Assembly (NCBI GenBank): GCA_017515355.1
Contig: JAFWGD010000224.1
Coordinates: forward strand, 1 to 5,530
Direction of reading: 5' to 3'
Length of the DNA stretch: 5,530 nt
DNA from: Coriobacteriales bacterium
GTDB lineage: Bacteria; Actinomycetota; Coriobacteriia; Coriobacteriales; CADBOM01
Made by a program: the position numbers and the translations under genes. Numbering within the stretch: the first letter of the stretch is position 1; the number at the start of each line of letters is the position of its first letter. Below are positions 1 to 4,964 of the stretch, one piece after another. Under the pieces are notes generated by a model, which did not search any database, had not been told where the DNA came from, and saw nothing but the letters and a program-made list of their open reading frames with translations.

Positions 1-859
1 CAATCAGCCTTCGCGACTTGTCGTTGAGCTCGAACGGGTTGCGCATGTTGGCGCCGATGGCCTCTGTGTAGAGGCTCTTGGTTTTCGAACAGACGATGGC
101 GCCGTCGCTCGCGCCGTAGAGCGCGCCAGCCACGCTGCCCAGGATGTCGGCCGCCACGTAGTCGGAGGTGACGATGCAGCCGCCGTGAGCCTCGAGGAGC
201 AGCTTGCAGTTCTCGAACATTTGGATCTGCCCCTCCTCATCGAGCTGCGAGAAGACACCCTCGGCGATGATGCAGACCTCTCCATCGAACTGCTTGCTGA
301 TGTCCTCCATAGAGGTGGAGCTCGTGCCGCTGGCGACGTAGAACTCGATGTGATCCATGGTCTTTTCGGAGACGAGGTTCTCGTAGGCTATGTTGAGCTT
401 CTCGATCACATTGCGCTCGCCGAGTCCGATGTATTGAACGCCAGAGCGCCCGATTACCGCTGCGCGAGGGGTGAATCCGGTGTCGATGTCGATAATGGTC
501 TTGCAGCCGGAGTTGATGGCGTAGCTGTTGAGCGAGTCGTATCGAATCTCGCCGTTGACGATGCTGAGCAGCCTGATGCGCTCGTAATCGTCGATGTTCG
601 TCGTGTCCATCTCCTCGCCGCAAAAGGCATTCCAGCACTTGGTTGCGCCGCTGACTCCGCCTTGGTACAGCCAGTAGGCGCTGAGCTCCTTGGCATCCCT
701 GAATACGGTTGTTCTGGAATTGGCCTTCGATCCCTTGTCCGGGTTGGCGTGGGTGATGAAGTAGAGCGTGCCGAATATGGCCAGCGCTGCGACGATAATC
801 GCAAAGATGGTGTACTTCACGCGCTTTCCAGCGTTCGATTTCCGTTTCGGCTCGCTCAT
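1..859 (-). CDS. Membrane-anchored LCM-type SAM methyltransferase-like protein (3' end outside window)
   Basis: 286 codons are visible without a stop; the C-terminus lies beyond the left edge. The ATG at 859 follows an AGGAAGGAG ribosome site eight bases upstream. Residues 4-15 are strongly basic and residues 16-36 form one hydrophobic helix, followed by a polar linker. From about residue 92 the protein resembles the leucine carboxyl methyltransferase family (class I SAM-dependent O-methyltransferases). A motif-I-like IDIDTGFTPRA lies at 123-133, and AEGVFSQLDEE at 199-209 matches the family's EG..xYL..E segment, followed by GGCIVTSD near 226-233. No substrate can be assigned. By the positive-inside rule the domain would sit outside the membrane, which is odd for a SAM enzyme. 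ITHA/NP near residue 38 could instead be a signal-peptidase site. The family call is from memory of motifs. The neighbour upstream is divergent. Confidence 0.6.
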   Translation of the reverse strand, partial: MSEPKRKSNAGKRVKYTIFAIIVAALAIFGTLYFITHANPDKGSKANSRTTVFRDAKELSAYWLYQGGVSGATKCWNAFCGEEMDTTNIDDYERIRLLSIVNGEIRYDSLNSYAINSGCKTIIDIDTGFTPRAAVIGRSGVQYIGLGERNVIEKLNIAYENLVSEKTMDHIEFYVASGTSSTSMEDISKQFDGEVCIIAEGVFSQLDEEGQIQMFENCKLLLEAHGGCIVTSDYVAADILGSVAGALYGASDGAIVCSKTKSLYTEAIGANMRNPFELNDKSRRLI

Positions 860-880
860 ATTCAATGCTCCTTCCTGAAA

Positions 881-889
881 ATTCTATCA
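881..889 (-). promoter_or_regulatory. Extended -10 promoter of the methyltransferase-like gene
   Basis: On the minus strand TGA-TAGAAT matches an extended -10 element (TGn plus five of six bases of TATAAT). No convincing -35 is present at 16-18 bases, which is normal for extended -10 promoters. Transcription would begin near 874, giving a leader of about 15 bases that consists mostly of the ribosome site at 868-876. This is a motif-only prediction. Confidence 0.4.
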
Positions 890-996
890 TTGCAAGGCCA
901 TCCAACGGTAGATGTGACGCTTGCGGTATCATTCAACCAACGAGAAGAGAGGGCAGGGCGCGAAAGCCGCCTTGTCGATTTGGAGCGGGAGCGAGC

Positions 997-1518
997 ATGA
1001 AGATCATCGTCAGCGCGTGCCTTTTGGGAGAGAACTGCAGATACGATGGCTCGAACAACTACGATGAGCGCGTCGTCGAATTCCTCAAGGATCATGAGGC
1101 CATCCCGGTGTGCCCAGAGGTGCTCGGGGGGCTGCCGACGCCGCGCACACCGTGCGAGCTCGTAGGTCCGCGCGTCGTGAGCGCCGATGGCGAGCCGATG
1201 GACGCGCAGTTCCACAAGGGCGCGCAAGAGGCGATGAAGATCGCGATGCACGAGCACGCAGATTTCGCGATCCTTCAACCGCGCAGCCCGAGCTGCGGCG
1301 CGCATGAGGTGTACGACGGCACATTCTCCTCGAAGCTGGTGCCGGGCGAGGGCCTCTTCGCAACCCGTCTGCGTCTCATCGGAGTCGATGCCTACGAGCC
1401 CGATGAGCTGGACAAGCTCAGAGAGTACCTCGCGCAGGACGACCCTTGGGCATTGCCCGACTTCAGCTCTAGGCACAAGGGGCTGAAGAAGCTCCTCAGC
1501 AAGATCCGCGGGGAGTAG
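997..1518 (+). CDS. DUF523 family protein (TudS-like, probable Fe-S desulfurase)
   Basis: 173 residues, the usual full length of DUF523 proteins. ATG 997 is chosen because GGGAG lies five bases upstream and the family's N-terminal signature begins at once: SACLLGENCRYDG at residues 6-18. It continues with CPEVLGGLPTPR at 39-50, RSPSCG at 96-101 and YDGTF at 106-110. Cys8, Cys14, Cys39 and Cys100 are the conserved cysteines. In the characterised member TudS (2-thiouracil desulfurase) three cysteines hold a [4Fe-4S] cluster that removes sulfur from thiouracil, so a cytoplasmic thio-nucleobase or related desulfuration role is possible, but the substrate here is unproven. It stands alone, divergent from the methyltransferase-like gene, and its last 23 bases overlap the convergent gene ending at 1496. 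An in-frame extension upstream to 865 is open but would add a stretch without family similarity. Confidence 0.88.
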   Translation: MKIIVSACLLGENCRYDGSNNYDERVVEFLKDHEAIPVCPEVLGGLPTPRTPCELVGPRVVSADGEPMDAQFHKGAQEAMKIAMHEHADFAILQPRSPSCGAHEVYDGTFSSKLVPGEGLFATRLRLIGVDAYEPDELDKLREYLAQDDPWALPDFSSRHKGLKKLLSKIRGE

Positions 1519-1933
1519 GGACGAAGCGCCAGCGATAGAGCTCGGCGTTGCCCTCGATCAGCGCATCCTCATCGAGCGCGACTTCGCGCTGCGTGTCGAG
1601 GCACCCCTCCCATACCGCATTCCCACCGATGTCAACGATGTCGAAGAACTCGTACCTGTGCACGACCGGGCTGTGCTTGAGCCACAGGCAGCGCTCGGGG
1701 CTCCAGAGCCTCAGCGTGTCCACCGGTTCGCAGCAGCTAGGAGCGCACTTGCTCATCGGAGTCGACGCGCTTTCGCGGCAAAATGAGAGGGAAAGCACGA
1801 GTTTCCCCTCGAAAAACACCGGCCCATTGCTCTTTGACGGGAGGCGCTTGCGCATGCACTCGGCCAGCTCCAGCTGGCTTGCGGGTGTTACAGCTGCGCG
1901 CTCTGCGTTTCGTTTCGCGATCTTGTTTCGCAT
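1496..1933 (-). CDS. Cysteine-rich hypothetical protein
   Basis: 145 residues; not recognised. The start at 1933 is supported by a full AGGAGG six bases upstream. Although the frame stays open to 2302, the extra stretch runs antisense-frame through the neighbouring gene and has no such site. The N-terminus (about 1-35) is charged and probably helical with basic residues. The middle holds eight-cysteine-type features: Cys52, a cluster KCAPSCCEP with Cys63, Cys67 and Cys68, then Cys82 and Cys111, with Cys26 and a C-terminal Cys145. The second half (ERCLWLKHSPV..., YEFFDIVDIGG near 94-104) looks like alternating beta strands. There is no signal peptide or membrane segment, so it is probably cytoplasmic. 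The cysteines could bind metal, but they do not fit a zinc motif I can name. It lies 118 bases after the DUF2115-like gene on the same strand and may share its transcript. Its 3' end overlaps the DUF523 gene by 23 bases. Confidence 0.7.
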   Translation of the reverse strand: MRNKIAKRNAERAAVTPASQLELAECMRKRLPSKSNGPVFFEGKLVLSLSFCRESASTPMSKCAPSCCEPVDTLRLWSPERCLWLKHSPVVHRYEFFDIVDIGGNAVWEGCLDTQREVALDEDALIEGNAELYRWRFVPTPRGSC

Positions 1934-1991
1934 CCCGTGCCTCCTAGGCTCGCTTGTCGTTCGTAGAGAGCATAGAGGGCGCTGACGGTTG

Positions 1992-2017
1992 CGCCTGTCC
2001 TTCTTCTTGGACAAGCG
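1992..2017 (-). repeat. Inverted repeat / RNA hairpin between DUF2115-like and cysteine-rich genes
   Basis: Read on the minus strand, CGCTTGTCC and GGACAGGCG form a nine-pair stem with one G-U wobble and an eight-base AAGAAGAA loop. On the plus strand the wobble becomes a C/A mismatch, so the structure favours minus-strand RNA. It begins about 35 bases after the stop of the upstream gene. No T-run follows it, so it is not a standard intrinsic terminator. It could act in processing or partial attenuation before the next gene, or be incidental. Confidence 0.35.
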
Positions 2018-2051
2018 GAAGGGAGATTTCAGGGTTTTCGATTTTCTTGCT

Positions 2052-2525
2052 CTACGAAACCGGCTCGCAGACGCACCAGCGGCATAGGCTGCCGGGCACA
2101 TCCTCGCGGGCGGGGCACACGTAGGAGCCTGAAGCCAGCCTTTCCCAGCCCGCAGGGCCCTGGGGATGCATCGGCTCTTCGGCGATAAACGACGAGAACA
2201 GGCAGGCGAGGATGATCCAGATATGCGCCTGCGGCCTGTCAACCATGTACTTGTCCAGGTATGCCTCCAGGCTGCTGGCGAGCTCCCGTGCAGAGGAGGC
2301 ATCCACCGAGCCTTCGAGGCGCTGGGCTTCGTCTTCCATCTGCAGCATTCTCAGCATCGTTGCGCGGTTGGACTCGTTGATGTCAAGGCTCGCGTCCCCA
2401 TCGCGAAGCGCCTCGCGGTAGGCCTCGTCGATCTGGCTGCAGAGCGCCGAGAGCAGCTCTTTGCGCGTGGCGGCCGTCAGATTAGAAAGCTGTGGTTTCC
2501 TGCCGTCCATTTGCGCCTTTCCCAT
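2052..2525 (-). CDS. DUF2115 (UPF0305)-like protein
   Basis: 157 residues from ATG 2525, which overlaps the TGA of the upstream phosphatase frame by one base (TGATG), a typical coupled start. The alternative ATG 2510 has AAAGG five bases upstream and would remove five residues. The N-terminal two thirds are soluble and largely helical (LLSALCSQIDEAYREAL, then ELASSLEAYLDKYM). The C-terminal part carries the features I associate with DUF2115, a function-unknown family known mainly from methanogenic archaea: IAEEPMHPQG near 114-123 (compare EPIHPVG), then SYVCP with Cys137 and LCRWCVC with Cys148, Cys151 and Cys153. The HP and the CP...C..C arrangement suggest a metal site. A hydrophobic patch at 102-114 is part of the fold rather than a clear membrane helix. 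Family assignment is by motif memory only; no reaction is known. Confidence 0.65.
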   Translation of the reverse strand: MGKAQMDGRKPQLSNLTAATRKELLSALCSQIDEAYREALRDGDASLDINESNRATMLRMLQMEDEAQRLEGSVDASSARELASSLEAYLDKYMVDRPQAHIWIILACLFSSFIAEEPMHPQGPAGWERLASGSYVCPAREDVPGSLCRWCVCEPVS

Positions 2526-2995
2526 CAGTCTTGGTTGCCTTGGCCATACCTTGCGATGATTTCCTCGCATACCGCGTCCAACTCGTAGAAGACCGTGTCG
2601 AAATCGCCTGTCCACCAGGGGTCTCCGATGTCATCGTTGCTGCCGAGCAACTCGAGAGCTTTGACGACCTGCGCTCTGGGGTTCGGTCCGAGGATGCGTT
2701 TGAGATCGCGCATGTTCTCCACGTCCATGCCTACGATGAGGTCCCACTCGTCTCCGTCGCGCTTTGCGATCTTGACGGCGCGATGGTTGCCGATCGGCAC
2801 GCCATGCTCCACGAGCTTGCGCCTTGCCGGAGGATAGATGGGATTGCCTATCTCGTCGCTGCGGCACGCAGCCGAGTCGATGACGAAGCGGTCGGAAAGT
2901 CCGCGCTCATCGACCATGTGCTGCAGCATGTACTGCGCGCTTACCTAGCGGCAAATGTTGCCGTGGCACACGAAGAGGACCCGCGTTGGCTTCAT
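2525..2995 (-). pseudogene. Low-molecular-weight protein-tyrosine phosphatase, interrupted by TAG after the active-site loop
   Basis: Translated from ATG 2995, the frame begins MKPTRVLFVCHGNICR, the LMW-PTP P-loop with catalytic Cys10 and Arg16 (CX5R). The next codon is TAG (2945-2947). After it the same frame continues V-S-A-Q-Y-M-L-Q-H and gives the rest of the family to 2525: DSAACRSDEIGNP, PPARRKL, DLIVGMD and the DP loop DPWWTGDF with the general-acid Asp at about position 125. The whole frame would encode 156 residues, normal for the family, so there is no length change, only a stop plus altered SPM residues after the loop. The open part from ATG 2929 lacks the nucleophile and arginine and has no good ribosome site, so it should be inactive. 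SD support at 2995 is weak (GGCGG, seven bases). Such enzymes normally dephosphorylate tyrosine, or act in arsenate or polysaccharide control. It overlaps the DUF2115-like gene by one base. A sequencing error remains possible. Confidence 0.85.
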
Positions 2996-3038
2996 CCGAT
3001 AACCGCCGTTTCATCGAGACTGGTTGGTACGATGCCGT

Positions 3039-3068
3039 ATGTTACCACGCATAGGCCCTGCATGTCTT
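3039..3068 (-). promoter_or_regulatory. Weak candidate promoter for the phosphatase/DUF2115 unit
   Basis: On the minus strand AAGACA (3063-3068, four of six to TTGACA) and TAACAT (3039-3044, four of six to TATAAT) are separated by 18 bases, about 44 bases upstream of ATG 2995. Both boxes are partial matches, so this is only the best candidate seen in the divergent region. Confidence 0.22.
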
Positions 3069-3108
3069 CGCCTTGTCCGTCAAACCAAAAGCCCATGACC
3101 CTGCGCTG

Positions 3109-3135
3109 TTGACACCTCGCCCGTTTGCGTGTCAA
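3109..3135. repeat. TTGACAC/GTGTCAA dyad, operator-like
   Basis: TTGACAC (3109-3115) and GTGTCAA (3129-3135) are perfect seven-base inverted copies separated by 13 bases, centre to centre 20 bases, about two helical turns. One arm contains the -35 hexamer and the other overlaps the expected -10. This geometry would fit a dimeric repressor, but no regulator gene is adjacent, and chance cannot be excluded. Confidence 0.4.
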
Positions 3136-3137
3136 TC
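3109..3137 (+). promoter_or_regulatory. Candidate promoter of the carbon-nitrogen hydrolase gene
   Basis: A perfect TTGACA lies at 3109-3114. The -10 is poorly defined: GTCAAT at 3131-3136 (spacer 16, three of six) or TCAATC at 3132-3137 (spacer 17). The strong -35 with a weak -10, both lying inside a dyad repeat, would suit a regulated promoter. Transcription would start about 30 bases before the TTG start codon. Confidence 0.4.
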
Positions 3138-3160
3138 TTTCCAAGGTTGGCAATGGGGCT

Positions 3161-3167
3161 GAGGAGG
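3161..3167 (+). promoter_or_regulatory. Ribosome binding site that decides the TTG start at 3174
   Basis: GAGGAGG lies six bases before TTG 3174. This is the strongest SD match near any of the in-frame starts (GTG 3129, ATG 3153 with AAGG six bases away, TTG 3174), and the translated product from TTG begins exactly at the family's first beta strand. Confidence 0.65.
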
Positions 3168-3173
3168 TTTCGC

Positions 3174-3977
3174 TTGCAGCGGATTCGAATCGCGGTCGTT
3201 CAGATGGAGTCTGAGATCGGTGGCGTTGACGCCAATCTCGAGAAGATGGCGCGCTTCGTGGACGAGGCATCCGAGCAGGGGTGCTCGCTCGTCTGCTTCC
3301 CCGAGGCATGCCTGACTGGCTACAGCGCGAGCGATTCAGATGTTGCGATCGCTTCCGATGACCCGCGAGTCGATGCAGCGAAGGCGCTGGCGGAGAAGGC
3401 CGGCATCGCCATATCGTTCGGTTTCATCGAGGCTGGCGGCGCCGAGCATCCATTCGTCAAGCATATGGTTGCTTCGCCATCCCAGACGCTGTCCTATCGC
3501 AAGACACATCTCGGGCCTTATGAGGATGGGGCTTTCACTGCGGGAGACGAGCTGCCCGTGGCCACCATTCCCGGCGTTAGCATGGGCATCCAACTCTGCT
3601 GGGAATCCCACATTCCGCAGATCTCCGCCACGCTTCGCGCCAAGGGCGCAGAGCTGATCATCGCTCCGTTCGCCTCCGGCATAGGAGGGGAGCGACGCCT
3701 TGAATCCTGGGAGCGCTTCCTGCCAGCGCGGGCCAGCGACAACGGCGTCTACTTGGCAGCTTGCAATGCGCTGGGATACCGCGAGGACGGTCGGCGCAAG
3801 GGCGGCGGCATCGCGCTCTACGACCCATACGGCAAGCTGATTGCATCGCACTTTGGCAGCTCAGACCACATACTCATAGCCGAGATCGGTCCCGACCTTC
3901 CTCGGGAGCATCCCGACGAGGGAATGGGGAGGATGTCCTATTTCGATAGGATCAGGCCTGAGCTGTACGAGCTGTAG
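3174..3977 (+). CDS. Carbon-nitrogen hydrolase (nitrilase superfamily)
   Basis: 267 residues from TTG 3174, the normal length of a single-domain CN-hydrolase. The protein starts MQRIRIAVVQMES, the typical first strand. The catalytic triad is visible: Glu44 in CFPEACLTGY, Lys110 in YRKTHLGPYE, and Cys142 in GIQLCWESHIPQ, followed by AKGAELIIAPFASG. These enzymes cleave C-N bonds of amides, nitriles or carbamoyl compounds in the cytoplasm through a cysteine thioester. The CWE...P following the nucleophile recalls true nitrilases, but the protein is shorter than those and closer in size to amidases such as omega-amidase or N-carbamoylputrescine amidase; the substrate is not assigned. It is a single gene, divergent from the broken phosphatase and convergent with the acetyltransferase, with 24 bases between the stops. 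ATG 3153 or GTG 3129 would add 7 or 15 residues without family similarity. Expression may be controlled by the dyad at 3109-3135. Confidence 0.9.
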   Translation: MQRIRIAVVQMESEIGGVDANLEKMARFVDEASEQGCSLVCFPEACLTGYSASDSDVAIASDDPRVDAAKALAEKAGIAISFGFIEAGGAEHPFVKHMVASPSQTLSYRKTHLGPYEDGAFTAGDELPVATIPGVSMGIQLCWESHIPQISATLRAKGAELIIAPFASGIGGERRLESWERFLPARASDNGVYLAACNALGYREDGRRKGGGIALYDPYGKLIASHFGSSDHILIAEIGPDLPREHPDEGMGRMSYFDRIRPELYEL

Positions 3978-4001
3978 CGCTCGAATCCGCGGCGGGCGGA
4001 A

Positions 4002-4796
4002 TCAGCTCTCTACCAGCGGATATGCGATTCCGAAGTGCTCCTTGAGGATTGCCCTGAACTCGTCCTCGCTCTCGATCTTGCGCTCCATCACCTCGCCATC
4101 GGCGCGGATTTTGAACACATCGCCGTTGATCGATTTGTTGCCATTTGCGGTGAGCAGGTTGACTATGCGCATCTTGCGGAACATCGAATCCGGGTGGGAG
4201 GAGCACCAGAAGTTGGGCATGAGGAAGTCGACTTCGAGCGCCTCGTGGTCGTCGAAGCAGATGGTGGGCGTCACGCCTGACGACGTGTATGCGTCCAGGA
4301 CATGCCAGCGGCCATCGAACCTGAATTTGAAGTCGCCCGTTGGCGTTCGCTGCATCTCGTCGGTGTCGATCATGACCGAGCTGGCTGGTGCCGGACCGCC
4401 GAATCCCACGTCGCACCAGCGGCGAACGCCGTCGATGGTTACGATGCTTCCGCGATGGGTCGTCGCGCATGGCATCGGGGTCCAGGTGGTGATGCGCGCA
4501 GTGATGGGGGTGACATCGAATCCGATGGCGCGAAGCATGGCCGCGAATAGCCCGTTGAGCTCGAAGCAATAGCCTCCTCGACGGCGCGTGACGATCTTGT
4601 CGAAGAGATCTGCGATTCCCAGCGAGGGGACGAGCCCGAAATCGCTGACGTCGAGGTCGTCGAACGGCACGCTCAGCAGCTGCGCCATGACCAGCTCATC
4701 GAGCACCTCGACGGTTGGCTCGACAGGTCCCGTATAGCCAATGCGCTCAAGACACGCGTCCAAATCCGGCAGCGGCTCATACAGCTCTTCGTACAT
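4002..4796 (-). CDS. nat: Arylamine N-acetyltransferase
   Basis: 264 residues, within the usual bacterial range of about 250-280. The start at 4796 has AAGGAG five bases upstream (AAGGAGAGACGATG); the frame is open to ATG 4868, but that extension is polar, unlike the family and has no ribosome site. The Cys-His-Asp triad is complete: Cys77 in RRRGGYCFELNGLF, His114 in TTHRGS and Asp129 in CDVGFGG. The C-terminal third holds the family's N-x-W...HP.S.F region (195-206) and ends in EHFGI. The enzyme transfers acetyl or another acyl group from acyl-CoA to arylamines, hydrazines or hydroxylamines in the cytoplasm. The usual PFEN near the N-terminus reads PFDD here (44-47), a mild variation. It stands alone, convergent with the hydrolase and divergent from the flavoprotein. 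Related folds acylate polyketide or xenobiotic amines, so the natural substrate is open. Confidence 0.93.
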   Translation of the reverse strand: MYEELYEPLPDLDACLERIGYTGPVEPTVEVLDELVMAQLLSVPFDDLDVSDFGLVPSLGIADLFDKIVTRRRGGYCFELNGLFAAMLRAIGFDVTPITARITTWTPMPCATTHRGSIVTIDGVRRWCDVGFGGPAPASSVMIDTDEMQRTPTGDFKFRFDGRWHVLDAYTSSGVTPTICFDDHEALEVDFLMPNFWCSSHPDSMFRKMRIVNLLTANGNKSINGDVFKIRADGEVMERKIESEDEFRAILKEHFGIAYPLVES

Positions 4797-4876
4797 CGTC
4801 TCTCCTTCTTCGATGGCTTCTCGTCTGTGCCATTCTCCATTTTCGCCCATATCCCATCCCTGCGCCACAGCAAAAA

Positions 4877-4911
4877 TGGAACGCTATTTGGCCAGAGCGG
4901 TCTTCGTTCCA
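4877..4911. repeat. TGGAACG/CGTTCCA inverted repeat in the nat-flavoprotein control region
   Basis: TGGAACG at 4877-4883 and CGTTCCA at 4905-4911 are perfect seven-base inverted arms with 21 bases between them. The element lies in the 168-base region between the divergent acetyltransferase and flavoprotein starts, so it could be a shared operator. The 28-base centre spacing is not a whole number of helical turns, which weakens the case. Confidence 0.3.
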
Positions 4912-4950
4912 CGGCAAAGGTGCGAGCTCTCCCGCCAAGGCTGAATTCGA

Positions 4951-4956
4951 TATACT
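4951..4956 (+). promoter_or_regulatory. TATACT -10 box placing transcription start at the flavoprotein ATG
   Basis: TATACT matches five of six bases of TATAAT and ends nine bases before ATG 4965. A start about seven bases after the box would fall at 4963-4965, so the transcript would be leaderless or carry only one or two bases. No -35 hexamer is recognisable at 16-18 bases spacing. The lack of any SD before 4965 is consistent. Confidence 0.45.
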
Positions 4957-4964
4957 CTTACCCG

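Noticed and set aside
185..1000. Long plus-strand open frame opposite the methyltransferase-like gene
   Set aside because: It is antisense to a gene with a clear ribosome site, promoter and family motifs, its sequence has no recognisable domain, and its own start has no ribosome site.
1548..1985. Plus-strand open frame of 145 residues opposite the cysteine-rich gene
   Set aside because: It has low-complexity serine/arginine composition typical of an antisense frame, no ribosome site, and the minus-strand gene has AGGAGG.
2945..2947. TAG read as pyrrolysine or as a programmed recoding site
   Set aside because: The position normally holds serine directly after the catalytic arginine, the next two codons also differ from the family, and no recoding element is visible. 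A nonsense mutation or sequence error is simpler.
2940..2948. AGGTAAG on the minus strand resembles a eukaryotic splice donor, suggesting an intron
   Set aside because: The reading frame continues directly after the stop without extra sequence and there is no acceptor or intron-sized insertion; chance match.
2492..3112. Plus-strand open frame of 206 residues across the phosphatase
   Set aside because: It is antisense to the recognisable phosphatase and DUF2115-like sequences; no family resemblance of its own.
3986..4000. TCCGC/GCGGA hairpin between the convergent hydrolase and nat stops as a bidirectional terminator
   Set aside because: The stem is only five pairs and no T-run follows on either strand.
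4797..4868. Upstream extension of the acetyltransferase to ATG 4868
   Set aside because: The added 24 residues are polar and unlike the family, while ATG 4796 has AAGGAG at the right distance.
4797..4870. TTGCTG/TATGGG pair as a nat promoter on the minus strand
   Set aside because: Both boxes match only about half the consensus with a 16-base spacer; too weak to list as a feature.
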